A stretch of DNA of 64,000 nucleotides from UBA525 sp964589765 (GTDB lineage Archaea > Nanobdellota > Nanobdellia > Woesearchaeales > UBA525): positions 18,910-82,909 of the forward strand of contig CAZPUM010000002.1 in NCBI GenBank assembly GCA_964589765.1. The letters are read 5' to 3'. The notes beneath the pieces are model-generated. The model made no database searches and had not been told where the DNA came from. It saw nothing but the letters and a program-made list of their open reading frames with translations. Below, one piece after another: positions 25,063 through 36,300 of the stretch. Numbering within the stretch: the stretch's first letter is position 1; the number at the start of each line of letters is the position of its first letter. The position numbers and the translations under genes are program-made.

Positions 25063-25161
25063 TTTGTTTGTCTCCCTACTGATGGTTGTTTCGGGATGAT
25101 AGGACTGAGTCCCCCTGAATTCCTTCAAAACACCCCATATTTAACAGTGTAGTGAAATGAA

Positions 25162-26427
25162 TTAATTCGCCTCGAATACCTCGAGCTTCTCCTGACTTGC
25201 CACTTCTTCAAGGCCTTTATTATCAACGAGTCCCAATTCGTGGGTAACTATTGTTTTGACCTTTCCGACAATGCTTTCAGGCATACCAAGCGATATTTCT
25301 CGCATTCTGCCAAAACGTCCTTTGCTGATTACTTTGGCGTTTATTATGCCTAGCATGTCCATCTCAGCTATTATGTCTGAAATTCTTCTTTGGGTTAGTG
25401 GTCTTTGACCTGAGTACTGGCAGACTTTTTTGTATACATCATACACATCTCCTGTGAATATGTTTTTTCTCTTTTCTGCCAGCAATAGTATTGATTGCAG
25501 TGTTGCGTGAAACTGTTTTGGCTGTGTTGCTATTACATCAATAAGTCTGTCACGCTCTATTTTTTCTTCAGCAATATCTATGTGACTAATCTCTATGTTC
25601 GTGTGGCCTGCGCGTTCGGCTACTTCTCCTGCCACACGAATTAATTCAAGAGCTCGTCTTGCATCTCCATGCTCTCTCGCAGCATATGCTGCGCATTTTT
25701 CCACAACTCCTTCTCCCACACTTCCTGGTTTGAATGCTTTCAAACTCCTCTTCTGAATTATTTGTTTCAGTTGTGGGGCATTATATGGTGGAAATATTAA
25801 CTCTTCTTCACTTAAAGAGGATTTAACTCTCGGGTCGAGAGTGTTGCTGAAAATTAGGTCGTTGGATATTCCAACAATAGCCAGCTGACTGTTCTTCAGG
25901 TCGGAGTTTATTCTTGTCAGGTTGTATATTATCTCATCTCCTACTTTCTTGACCAGCTGGTCAATCTCGTCCAGAACTATTATCACTATCTGTTTTTCTG
26001 TATCGACCGCCCTAAAAAAGGCATTGTATATCTCATCAGTGGGAAGTCCTGTTGGTGGAACTGCTTTTCCAAACATTCTTGCCAAATGTGCCACAAGTCT
26101 ATACTCTGTATCAGCAACTTTTTTCAGTTTACAGTTAACATTACATACTCTTAGGGGAATTCCTTGTGATTTAGCAACCCTCGTCATATTTGCTAATGTA
26201 TGATTAACAGTTACTGTTTTTCCTGTTCCTGTTTTTCCATATATGAATAGGTTGCTAGGTCTTTCTCCACGGAGTGCTGGTGCAACAATCTGTGCTACAT
26301 GGTCTATTTGTTCGTCTCTGTGTTCTATCTCTTCAGGTACATAATTGCTCTGTAATACTTTTTTATCCGAGAACAATGTGTCCGATCTTAGATATTGTTC
26401 AAAATATGTCGCTACGTTTTGTGCCAT
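25162..26427 (-). CDS. cdc6: Replication initiator Orc1/Cdc6
   Basis: This AAA+ origin-recognition protein binds ORB elements and loads MCM. It has Walker A GKTGTGKT at 64-71, Walker B in IIVLDEIDQL, sensor 1 in VGISNDL, the sensor 2 region HGDARRALELI and a C-terminal winged-helix domain (SGQRPLTQRRISDIIAEMD onward). The 421-residue length is typical. Its gene lies directly next to the presumed origin at 26428-26852, and DP1 and DP2 follow 100 bp downstream, the gene order also known from Thermococcales. A TATA-like ATTTATAAAG lies on the minus strand at about 26531-26540. Confidence 0.97.
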   Translation of the reverse strand: MAQNVATYFEQYLRSDTLFSDKKVLQSNYVPEEIEHRDEQIDHVAQIVAPALRGERPSNLFIYGKTGTGKTVTVNHTLANMTRVAKSQGIPLRVCNVNCKLKKVADTEYRLVAHLARMFGKAVPPTGLPTDEIYNAFFRAVDTEKQIVIIVLDEIDQLVKKVGDEIIYNLTRINSDLKNSQLAIVGISNDLIFSNTLDPRVKSSLSEEELIFPPYNAPQLKQIIQKRSLKAFKPGSVGEGVVEKCAAYAAREHGDARRALELIRVAGEVAERAGHTNIEISHIDIAEEKIERDRLIDVIATQPKQFHATLQSILLLAEKRKNIFTGDVYDVYKKVCQYSGQRPLTQRRISDIIAEMDMLGIINAKVISKGRFGRMREISLGMPESIVGKVKTIVTHELGLVDNKGLEEVASQEKLEVFEAN

Positions 26428-26462
26428 GTGTGGAACCCCCTTTTCCTGTGTGTTTTGGGAAC

Positions 26463-26494
26463 AAAACAGAATTTGTCGTCGACAAAACTGTTTT
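26463..26494. repeat. 32-bp imperfect palindrome upstream of cdc6
   Basis: AAAACAG-AA-TTTGTCG is mirrored by CGACAAA-ACTGTTTT across a centre at 26478/26479. It lies 36-67 bp upstream of the cdc6 start and could be an operator or an origin-binding site. Confidence 0.5.
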
Positions 26495-26508
26495 ACGCCA
26501 CCCCCTTC

Positions 26509-26531
26509 AATTCCATTTGAAACAAAGGTTC
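26509..26531 (+). other. ORB-like element (plus orientation)
   Basis: The core TTCCATTTGAAACAAAGG matches the archaeal origin-recognition box pattern TTCCAxxxGAAACAAAGG, lacking only the full G-string at the end. Confidence 0.65.
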
Positions 26532-26603
26532 TTTATAAATATGTATGTGAAATAAAATAGGTTTTTCCTTTCTAAACATCTGTAACTCTATTTTGTAAAA
26601 CAT

Positions 26604-26630
26604 ACCCCTCCCCTTTGTTTCCTCTGGAAA
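26604..26630 (-). other. ORB-like element (minus orientation)
   Basis: The minus strand reads TTCCAGAGGAAACAAAGGGG followed by AGGGG, an almost perfect origin-recognition box including the G-rich end. It faces the other element about 75 bp away, as paired ORBs often do. Confidence 0.75.
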
Positions 26631-26718
26631 ATAATTATAAAAATCCTTTCTGTTGTTCTCTTCTTGATTTATATAACATCATTCAAAATTTTATCTCTCG
26701 TCGATGAACGAATTTATT

Positions 26719-26782
26719 TCTATATAATAATATTATATAATATATAGATATAAATATATATATAATAATATATAATAAAAAA
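26719..26782. other. AT-rich probable DNA-unwinding element
   Basis: About 64 bp are composed of A and T with a single G (near 26747), mostly TA steps. Such stretches melt easily and accompany archaeal origins. Confidence 0.6.
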
Positions 26783-26834
26783 GATGTTCGGAAAAAAATG
26801 ACAAAAAGACAAAACATCCCGTGATTTTTCCGAA
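26783..26834. terminator. Inverted repeats after the surface operon
   Basis: Two nested or alternative inverted repeats are present: TTCGGAAAAA (26787-26796) with TTTTTCCGAA (26825-26834), and GATGTT (26783-26788) with AACATC (26813-26818). They begin about 20 bp past the stop of the 582-residue gene, so they may end the surface transcript or insulate the origin. Confidence 0.45.
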
Positions 26835-26852
26835 AAATAGTTCCAAAAGAAA

Positions 26853-28601
26853 CTAAGGGGTCAGTGGTTCTGCCTGAAACACAATTGAACCAGTGCACAG
26901 ATCAGTATCTGAAACATTTGTAGGAACATAAACCTGCCACCAAGTGGTATTAAGAGGAGCAGGACCTATAGATGTTTGTTTTGGAACAACAACTCTTGCA
27001 ATATTTTGTCTTGTAACTAAAAGTTGCTGCATTTCATTAAAACCAGATGTACCATTTCCAGCAAAATGAGTATAGTTTATAGGAATATCAACGGTTGGAC
27101 AATCAAAAGAAAGTCCATCACCAGGAAAAACACCATATCCTGTTACACTAATTCTGATAGGTAGATTTCCAATATTAGTAACATTTTCTGTTTGTTTTGT
27201 TGTAAGAAAACCACCAAGAGAATCTCCATAATCAATACCTGTCAAAGAAACATTAACAGCATATAGAGGGTCTACTGTTGTAATATTTGTGGTATTTCCA
27301 AAAAGTCCATCATTATCCAGAGAAACAACAGTACAGTTCCAAGTTCCATTTACTGCAAAATATTGTAAATCAAAACCACAACCATAAACTCTTTGATTAC
27401 CACCAAAAGATTTCAATTGACAAGAATCGTTAACATAAAGGGTGTTTGGATCTACTGTTTGACCATATGTGTCTTGGTCTGAGACAAGAGATGCATTCAC
27501 ATCTAATATTGTCGATTCACCATCCATATCTGTGACTGTAAAATTACAAAAAACTCTTTTTGTTGTACCTGCATTCAAAACAATGTTCTGAGTAAGATAA
27601 TCAACAACAATATTTGGTGGTAAATATTCAATAGAAATATTATAATTTACAGAAACACCTGTCAAACCACTTGAGTCAGTACAATTTACACTCCAATTGT
27701 AATTGTCGTTTGTTAAAAAGGTTGCATTAAATTGTTGGTTTATACCAATAGGAATGTTTGTTCTTGTTAAATTTACAACACCATCTATTAACAAACTACA
27801 ATCAACACTGTTAGAATCACTAACATTGTATGTAAAATAAACAGTTTGTGATGTTTTGTTTTTAGTGTTATTTTCAGGGTTTACAAGGTTGATTTTTGGT
27901 TCAGAAGTGTCACTTATTGATATGTTGTAGATTGTGTCGGTGTTATTTGTCTCAAAACTAGGTCCTGAAGGTGAACAATGAGCTGACGCAGAAATATTAA
28001 CAACTCCGTTGTTTGTGGCATTCATTGTCCAGTTGATAAGTCTGTTATCAAAAAGAGTTAAGAAACCAAGTCTGTATGTAAGATTACTTTCTTCTGAAAC
28101 ATTAACTGTTGATTCATCAGTTATACTTAAAGTAACATTACATTCACCTGAATTACCATAAAGAGTAATATTTACAGAAATATTGAAAGGGTCTGTTGTG
28201 TTGAAATTGTTGTTGTCTTCAGGATAAACAATACTAAGATTAATTTCTGGAACTCTTGTTTGGTTCATTGTTACATTTATGGAGGTTGTCAAGCTGTTAA
28301 TGACACCAAAAGTAACACCATAACTTGAGCTGTTCCATGCATAGACAGCAAGGTTGTTGCCTGTATTTGACATTATAGAAGCGGAATATGCTCCTGCCAA
28401 CTGTGGAATAGGTGGAGCAAATACTTGTGTGTATGTGGTGCTTTGAATGGTGGTATCATTAATCCTAACAACAACACCGTTAGGTGCTCCAGCACCCCCA
28501 TCTTTAAACACGAAACCTTCAACATTATATGGTGAAGGAGGATCTGCAGAAACAAAATTTAAGAGCAAAACAAAAAAAAGTGCTAAAATAATAAATCTCA
28601 T
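26853..28601 (-). CDS. Secreted Ig-like surface protein, 582 residues
   Basis: The last gene of the surface operon. A signal peptide covers residues 1-19 (FIILALFFVLLLNFVSA). An early segment (EGFVFKDGGAGAPNGVVV) resembles a carboxypeptidase-regulatory-like or prealbumin-like fold. At least two Ig-like domains follow, containing PENNTKNKTSQTVYFTYNVS and similar strands also found in the giant proteins. N-x-S/T sequons are very frequent. The C-terminal 150 residues (GIDYGDSLGGFLTTKQTE onward) look like a beta domain acting on a protein backbone; no membrane helix follows, so it is probably held by interaction. Its start overlaps the preceding gene by 4 bp (ATGA). Confidence 0.75.
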   Translation of the reverse strand: MRFIILALFFVLLLNFVSADPPSPYNVEGFVFKDGGAGAPNGVVVRINDTTIQSTTYTQVFAPPIPQLAGAYSASIMSNTGNNLAVYAWNSSSYGVTFGVINSLTTSINVTMNQTRVPEINLSIVYPEDNNNFNTTDPFNISVNITLYGNSGECNVTLSITDESTVNVSEESNLTYRLGFLTLFDNRLINWTMNATNNGVVNISASAHCSPSGPSFETNNTDTIYNISISDTSEPKINLVNPENNTKNKTSQTVYFTYNVSDSNSVDCSLLIDGVVNLTRTNIPIGINQQFNATFLTNDNYNWSVNCTDSSGLTGVSVNYNISIEYLPPNIVVDYLTQNIVLNAGTTKRVFCNFTVTDMDGESTILDVNASLVSDQDTYGQTVDPNTLYVNDSCQLKSFGGNQRVYGCGFDLQYFAVNGTWNCTVVSLDNDGLFGNTTNITTVDPLYAVNVSLTGIDYGDSLGGFLTTKQTENVTNIGNLPIRISVTGYGVFPGDGLSFDCPTVDIPINYTHFAGNGTSGFNEMQQLLVTRQNIARVVVPKQTSIGPAPLNTTWWQVYVPTNVSDTDLCTGSIVFQAEPLTP

Positions 28602-30322
28602 TCTGGAACCTCTTTTCTGATTCTCCAGACCAAAACTATCAAAGCCACAATTATAACCAATAATATGTTAAGATACAACACATCTTTCAAGTCAACATGA
28701 TAACCTGCGAAGTCAGATATTGCTCGACCAGTTAATGAGAAAACACCGACGTTTCTGTCTACAAGAAGAATAACTCTATTAGTAGATTCTGCGACAAACG
28801 AAGCTTTACCTGAATAATAACCGCTTTCAGGGTAAACATCAAATCTATCTCCTTCTACACCTTCAAGAGTTATTTCAAAAACATGCTGACCTTGGTTGTT
28901 TCCAGTTCTTACAAGATATTCATCACCTGTTTCTGTGTTTCTAATTACTATAGGTGTTCTTGATAGAACAGGCAAGTCTCCTTCATAAACAAGACCTACA
29001 ATAATTGTTTCATCAGGTGCCTCAACAGTTTCTATAGTGGGGGGTGTCACAGGCAAATCAACTACAATCGCATAGATTCCTGGTTCGACAGACTCAAAGT
29101 ATAACCACCTCTGTCCTTGTTGTTCAGGTGAACTGAGTGATTCTCTGATATATTCTCCTTCATATCTAAGCAAAAACACATCTCCAGGTAAAACTCCATT
29201 CTGGTCAAACCAAGATTGGGGTATTGAAAATTCAAACTCCTCCCCTTCACGAACCTCGTAATATCTAAAAGTAAGAACATCTGTTGGAGTCACACCTGCA
29301 GGAGCTCCCACAAACCTTCCGGTTTTTCTTTGAATCTCCTCCAGCTTTTTCTGAATTTTTTCAGGTATGTTGTCAGGTAGAGGAATAACGCCTCCTCCTG
29401 CTCTTCCCCCTCCTATTGGTGGAGGAGGAGTTGGTTGTTCATTTGTAGTTTCAAACCTGACAAGAGTCAGAATAGCTTCATCGAATAAGTCACCATCTGT
29501 AACTTTTACTCTGAAAGATATTTGCTCAGGCATATTTTCTGTGTTGAAACTCACAAGACCTGTTGAGCTGATATCAATTTCATCAGTGTCATTAACAACT
29601 GTAAATATGAGCTCATCATTATCAAGGTCAAAAGCGTCCAGTTGAGTTACAAATAACGGAAGTGAAACATCCACAAAATGTGTAATATCATTAATTCCAG
29701 GCGGGTCGTTTACATTTTCAACATACAAAGGTATTATTTGTTCGGTTGAGAAGTTACCATCAGTTACTTCAATAACAATCGTGTGTAAACCAATGTCAAG
29801 AGCATCAGGCACCCATGTTAGCGCTCCGTTTGTGTGGTTTATCTCCATGCCTTCAGGCCCTTGAATCAAACTAAATGAAAGGGGATCGTTGTTCCAATCA
29901 TAAACAAAAGGAACATACAAGAACAATTCATCTTGTTTTACAGATTCAGGAGGTAATGACACAAATGAAGGTGGAAGTCCAGGAAGAGACATATTCAAAT
30001 AAAGATTAACATGATGTGAAATACCAACTATTGTTATATTTCTCCAAGTAGTGTAAACAGGGTTACTTGCTGTGATGTTAATCTCAGTCCCTTTAGGCCA
30101 GGGCACACTAACAGAGTATCTTCCAGGATTTCCTCTGCCCGGGTTAAATTCTATAAACTCACCTGTGCCTATATTAGTTATTCTCATTTCGACAGTTTCT
30201 GGCACAGGAGTTATTCCATCTTGTGCGAACACATAACCATCGACACCTTTAGGGAAACTGGCTGCGGATACGCTGCTAACTAGCAAAATCAGAGCCATCA
30301 TAATTATTGTCAGTTTTTTCAT
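28598..30322 (-). CDS. Membrane-anchored surface protein with putative Ig domains, 574 residues
   Basis: A signal peptide at residues 1-20 and a C-terminal transmembrane helix (LNILLVIIVALIVLVW) followed by RIRKEVPE give a single-anchor topology with the bulk outside. Domains in order: a VDGYVFAQDGITPVPE fold like that in the 582-residue protein, two putative-Ig (He_PIG/cadherin-like) repeats with the NHTNGALTWVP signature, a glycine/proline-rich hinge (PPPPIGGGRAGGG), and a domain around APAGVTPTDVLTFRYYEV that resembles the PGF-pre-PGF region of archaeal envelope proteins. It may anchor the giant protein encoded just upstream, with which it shares a 4-bp ATGA overlap. Confidence 0.75.
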   Translation of the reverse strand: MKKLTIIMMALILLVSSVSAASFPKGVDGYVFAQDGITPVPETVEMRITNIGTGEFIEFNPGRGNPGRYSVSVPWPKGTEINITASNPVYTTWRNITIVGISHHVNLYLNMSLPGLPPSFVSLPPESVKQDELFLYVPFVYDWNNDPLSFSLIQGPEGMEINHTNGALTWVPDALDIGLHTIVIEVTDGNFSTEQIIPLYVENVNDPPGINDITHFVDVSLPLFVTQLDAFDLDNDELIFTVVNDTDEIDISSTGLVSFNTENMPEQISFRVKVTDGDLFDEAILTLVRFETTNEQPTPPPPIGGGRAGGGVIPLPDNIPEKIQKKLEEIQRKTGRFVGAPAGVTPTDVLTFRYYEVREGEEFEFSIPQSWFDQNGVLPGDVFLLRYEGEYIRESLSSPEQQGQRWLYFESVEPGIYAIVVDLPVTPPTIETVEAPDETIIVGLVYEGDLPVLSRTPIVIRNTETGDEYLVRTGNNQGQHVFEITLEGVEGDRFDVYPESGYYSGKASFVAESTNRVILLVDRNVGVFSLTGRAISDFAGYHVDLKDVLYLNILLVIIVALIVLVWRIRKEVPE

Positions 30323-33300
30323 GGTCTAAACGTCCAGTTTCCTGTTGATATACTATCAAAGACATATCCTCTTGTAGGGTCCATTGTTAGGAAGTCTTGG
30401 TTGTTGAATGATGGGAACCAACCCCACGCAACGCCTCCAATAACATAGTGGATTGTTACTTCGAATGTGTCTGTGAATGGATTATACCTGTCAATGGCTT
30501 GAAAGGTGTTGTTTGGTGTAACATTCAGCAGAACAGGGTTGTAGTTCTGAGGTAGAGTCCCGTTGTTCACACTGTGCCAGCTGAGATAGTTAGCATCCGA
30601 ACCCAGATTTGTAACTCTTTTTTCTAAAGGAACCTCTCCCAGGAATGTTATGTTACAGGTTTGGTTGGCTTCAAGCCAGTATGCTTTACTCATGTTTAGA
30701 GTTCTGAATCTTTCTGAACCTATGGCAGGAACAAACTGTGAACCGACCCAGTCGCTTCTATAATGGCTGGTTGAGTTCTTTTCCCATAGGCTGACTACAC
30801 ATTCAGGTTCAGCTTCGAATTCGAAACCAGTACCCGTACCATTCTCAAGAACCAGCGTGTCTGGTTCAAGAGGGAAACTAATAAGATTCAAATCTGTTTC
30901 TATAGGGTCTAGATATTTACCAACAGCCCTATCTCTGAAAGCTGTCAGTGTTGACCTGGCAGACTCAACCCAATAATATCTTTGAGTTGTTGTGTTTGCC
31001 AATATGTCTGTGTAGTTGGTATCTGTAATTCCTGTTATGTTAGGGTTTGAAGGTTTGTTAGAGTAGTTATCAGAGATGTATAGGTTGTATGATTCAGCGG
31101 AGTTCACAACACTCCAGGACACGTTTGCGTTTTCTGCCAAGCTGAAAATATCTATTGCGAACAGTTCAGGCGGAATCAAATAATAGAATAGATTAGTGAG
31201 ACTTGTGTTGTAGTTTCCGGCATCGTCATTACACGTAACATTCCACTGAACCAACCCATCAATATTTAGTGAAAGGTTCCTTGTGCTGAAATTGTTGTTG
31301 TTAACTAATATGTTTGATTCATTGACAGCTCCATTGAGTGTTAGGGAACAGTTCAAAGTTGGGTCTATATTGTCTGTAACACTCCAATTGAATAGCACGA
31401 AATTCGTCTGGTTTGAGTTATTATCGGGGTTAAATAGAAGAATGGTTGGAGCTGTTGTATCAATTGTTATTGTTCTGTTATTTCCAAAACCAACATTTCC
31501 CGTTCTGTCAGAACAGTAAACATTCCAAACTATTGTGGTGTCATTATTGAATGTTGTTGTGAACAGATTACTTTGGTTGTTGTTCAAAGAGTTGTTTGTT
31601 TCATTGGCCGTCCAACTTCCTGATGCGTTGTGATACAACGTACAGTTCTCAAGGAATCTGTCGTACACTGAAAAGTTGAACACAACAGAGGATTGGTTAG
31701 TTGTGCTTTGATTGGCAGGCGAGTTTAGCGTAACTTCAGGAATTACTGCATCATATTTGCCAAGTGAAGTAGAGCTGAAAACACTTATTGTGTCTGAGCT
31801 TGTGTTTTGAATAACAGTGATATAGTTTAAGTCATTAAACATCGAAACGTTTATGCTGAAATCTCCGTTTGCGTTTGATACATTTGCAAATCTGGCCTCA
31901 GAACCCGACTCTGTTTTTATTACAACCTCTACATCAACAGATGCAGCAGTCCTTCCTGTGACGTGTGTCGAATTGATTTTTGTGATTGAAGGTCCTACAT
32001 ACTCGCTTGTAGCACTGCCCGGGATGTCGGTTGCATCTCCTAGTCCGTCTACCCTTATTCTGCCTTCAGAACCCGCGCCACCTTGTCCATCAGAAGCTCC
32101 GTTTACACTTCCGGGTTGTCCTCCTGATACGTCTAAAGTTCCGGTAACGGTTGTGTTTGGACTTTGTAGTATGATTGTTCCGCCTGAACCTCCTCCCCCA
32201 GATGCGTGTCTGGTTACGGTTGAGTCTCCACCTCTGCCTCCTCTGGCGTAGATTGTTCCTGAGATGGTGATATTTTCGGTGCTGAATAACATGAGTGCGC
32301 CGCCTCCGCCTCCGCCTCCGCCACCTTGTCTATTTGTTCCGTCATGGTCGGGGCTTCCACCGGAAGCTCCGCTTCCGCCGGCAATTGGAACAAGGTGTGA
32401 CAAACCTGCGGTGCTTCCTCCAAGACCTGGCTCATTCTCTCCTCCATCGGTTGAACAACTTCCATCAGTTCCAGATGTTGCGAAGCCGCCTCCGCCTCCG
32501 CCGCATGCATGGCTACTTATTCCCGGCGCTCCCGCACCCCCTATTCCAGCACTGTTAATGCCAGGTCCTGCAGTAGCTTGTGTACCTAATGGATAACCGC
32601 TTCCTCCGGCTCCCGGAGAACCTTCATCAGTATCATCAGATCCTCCTTGTCCTCCAAGCACTTTGCTACCAAGTAGAGCACCTCCGCCGTTTCCGCCGTT
32701 TCCTCCTGAAGCAGGAGAGCCTTCTCCTCCCGAACCATCTCCTCCATCGGAGCTTCCTGTTCCGCCGTTGGATCCTCCGCCTCCGCCTGAGAATCCGTTT
32801 CCTCCTGGTCCTAGGTTGCTTCCTGTTTCGGAGCCTCCTGCGCCTCCTCCTCCTCCCCCAGGTCCGGCAGTTCCTCCCGCACCGCCAGTTCCTCCAGCAA
32901 TGGAGTCTCCTCCGTTCCATCCGCTGATGTTTATGCTTCCTGATATGTTGACGGGTCCGTCTACGACAACTATTGCTGGGAGGAGTCCTTGGTTGCCATT
33001 TGAAGCATCGCCGTCAGGATCTGTTGTATCGATGTTGACTGTTACTCCTGACGGTACTATCAGTGAGTCTAGTAGTATTGAACCTCCGTAGGTTCTGTCT
33101 CCATTTGTTCCATCACCTATGATGACCGTTCCTGACGAACCGGAGAAGTTACCGCTATTAGGGGTTGGAGTCTCAATCCTGAAAGTTCTGTTCAGAGTTT
33201 CGCCGTTGACAAGCACCTCAACATCTTGGTTTTCTGCATTCTCATCAATAAAGAAGGTTGTGTATACCGTTCTGGCGCCACTTGTTACAACGAGTCCTGT

Positions 33301-36300
33301 TGAGTCCGTAAATATTGACGGTCCCACAACTATATCTGAACTGTTGGTTGTAACTTCATAAGTTGATGACAAACCAACACCCAAAATTTGAACAGCAAGC
33401 TCCATTCCAGGAGCACCTATGTCTGGTTGTGTCAGCAAGACACCTGAAGAGGTGGCATTTACAGTGATATTTCTTTTTTCAGATACTCCTGTTGCATTAA
33501 ACACTGTACTACAGTTCACAAACCACGTGTAATCTCCATTGGCTAGAACCTGACCGAAGCTCTGTGTCACATTTTCTGTGATGCTTGATGATAACTGCTG
33601 GAAGGTATCGTTGATGTATAATGAACAGTTCCTTACTGTGCTATCATCGTCTGTTACGTTGTACTCAAAAGTAACAAAGAAGCTTGTGTTCCACTCTCCA
33701 TCGTTTTCGGGCGTTTCAAGAGATACATTAGGTGCTGTGGAATCGTTTGCGATAATAAACCAAGTCTCCCCTCCTGATGAGTAGTTTGTCGAGCCGTTGT
33801 GTCGTCCTGTAACATTGTAAATGCCAGGACTTGTGATGTTTTTCAGACCCCATACAGAATTTACTCCTCTTTGTAGTAAGACACCATTAAGAAGAAGATC
33901 TATGTCTCCTGATACTGGAGTTATTATCTGTGCGGAAAGGTTAACTGTTCCAACATCTGTTAATGTTACATTGTTTCTTGTCTTGTTGATTGTGGTGTTA
34001 ACATCAGGAATTCCCTTGTTTACAACGTATTCGAAAACAGGCGTTTGGTTGATGTATCCTTGAGGCGTGTCATTGGCGAACCATCTGTATCTGTATGTTC
34101 CTGGTGCCAAATCATAAGTGAAGTTCTCATATGGACCTCCTCCGAAGGGGTCGTTGTAAACACTAACATTCTGTAACACTCCTGAGAAGTTTGTCTCAAA
34201 GAAAACCTCTTCAACTTCAAAATTATCTATCCAGGTTATGTTGAACCAGTATTCCTGGCCGAGAACATATGTTGCAGGGTTCGCAGGACTTATAGTTATT
34301 CCTGAATACCTTGGGGGTGTAGTATCAACATATAATGTTCTGTTAGGTTCGAAGTCAACCCTTCCTGAAAGGTCTGAACAGTAAATATTCCATGTGTAAG
34401 TTCCATCTGAAAGAACTCTTGTGAAGCTGTTGTTTCCTCCATTATCTATTGAGAAATTTGTATTTTCAATCGTCCACAAACCGGACTCGTTTGTGTACAA
34501 GCTACAGTTTGCAATGTTAAGGTCGTATGCTGAGTAGTTGAACACAACAGCGGATGCTCTGAAGTCTAGGTCATTTGGTGCTGTCAGGTTAACATCTGGG
34601 TTAGTGATATCAACTGTGAAGTTGTATGTGTCACTTGTTCCATTCACAGGGGTCACATTATCAGCACACTGAACAGACCAGTTGTGAATCTCTTCTGTTA
34701 TGTTGTCGATGTTAAAGTAGTTTGGTTGGTCTTTTTGTACTGTTGTCTGGTTGGTCCTGTTGAAAACACCGTCGATGTATATACCACAAACAACAATGTC
34801 TGAAGCATCATCTGGCGTATAGTTGAAACTGATGTTATTTGTGTCAACAAACTCCAAATCTGGTGGGAAGTTTAGAGTTATAACAGGAGGGTCGTTATCA
34901 AGGCTGTCTGTTGTTATGTTGTAAATATCTGAAGCCCCTTCAATTCCATTTCCATCAGTACAGTTGATGCTCCAGTTGTGCTGTCCATTGGATAGGAACA
35001 CAGTGAAATCCTGTGTCGCTCCTTCCACAATTGAACTGTCGCTGTCCTCAACATCACCATCAACAATAATTTCACATGAAGTAACTGTTGATATATTGTC
35101 AAATGCCCTATAGCTGAACTTAATATTGTTCGTCGAGCTGTTCAGCGTGTTGTTAGGTGGAGAGATTAATGTGATGTTAGGAGGGTTTGTATCCAGGACA
35201 AATGTTTTGTTGTTTTGGCTGAATGCCTGATTGTTTGCTCTGTCAGTACATAGTATGTTCCAGGTGTAGTTTCCATCGTCCAGAGTTTCACTGAAATAGT
35301 TTGGTTGTCCTGAAACAACAGATGTATTGGTCTGTTTTGGATTCCACCCAGAGTCGTTCAGGTAAAGAGTACAATTGTTTAGGTTTAGGTCTAATGGGGT
35401 GTAGTCAAACACAATGTTTGATGTGGTTTCGACCGTCGGGGCAGAAGGCGCATTAAGTGTTACAAAGGGAGGTCTTGTGTCTGTGATGTAAACAAAGGTA
35501 TCTGTGCTGTTTGTTTGACTGCTACCTATACTATCATATGCGATAACTCTCCAATAATAACTAATGTTCGCGACAAGAGGGGTTGTAAGAGCGTATGTGG
35601 TGTTAGTTGTCTCGTACAGTGTAAAGTACTCGAAATCAGGCGAACCAAAGTTAGAGTCAGTATCAATTAGTATGGTGTAATTATCAAACTCTGCATCTGT
35701 TGTAGGAGTCCAGTTAAGAGTCGGGTTTAAGTTGGTTGTGACTGTGTTATTCTTAGGTCTCAGCAGGTTGAAAGCGGTTGGGGGGGTGTTGGTGTTTATC
35801 GTAAATGTTCGATTGTTTGCAAACCTGCTGTTACCCAAAATGTCTACACACACAACACTCCATTTGTATGTTCCATCGCTGAAAGTGGCTGAGAAACTTC
35901 CCTCCTGACCACTTACAGGGCTGGAGTTTGTCTGATTAGGAGACCATCCTGTTGCGTTATGATAAAGTGTACATGAGTCAAGATCTGTATCGTTCGCCCT
36001 GAATGTGAAGTTAATTGTTTTATACACAGTAAGATTTCCATCTTCTGGTTCTATTAAGGTAACATTTGGTGCTCTTCCGTCAAATCTGCTCAATCCTGCT
36101 GAGCTTGCAACAAACACAGTGTCTCCACTGGTGTTTTGAAGAACAGAGATATAGTTGAAATCGTCATATGTGTTTATCTGAATCTGGTACTCTCCGTTTG
36201 AATTTGAGTTACCTGCGAAGGTTGTATAATTTTCCTGAGAATCAAAGATAAACACGGTTAGTTCTGTTGAGGGGTTTGCTTTTCCCCAAACTGTTGTTTT

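Larger units (their letters stand above)
26428..26852. other. Candidate replication origin (oriC)
   Basis: This 425-bp gene-free region between cdc6 and the surface operon contains two origin-recognition-box-like sequences in opposite orientation, a 32-bp imperfect palindrome, a long AT-only stretch suited to unwinding, and an inverted repeat near the end of the surface operon. Archaeal origins usually sit beside orc1/cdc6 with just these elements, so the call rests on both position and motifs. Confidence 0.75.

Noticed and set aside
26683..26898. Minus-strand ORF across the AT tract
   Set aside because: It consists mainly of Ile/Tyr codons produced by the AT-only sequence. The region is better explained as an unwinding element.
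32264..33091. Proline-rich and arginine-rich plus-strand ORFs opposite the glycine-rich cassettes (also near 36300-37390 and 41000-41690)
   Set aside because: They are the reverse complement of Gly codon runs (GGN read as CCN or NCC). They have no ribosome-binding sites and lie entirely inside the giant gene.
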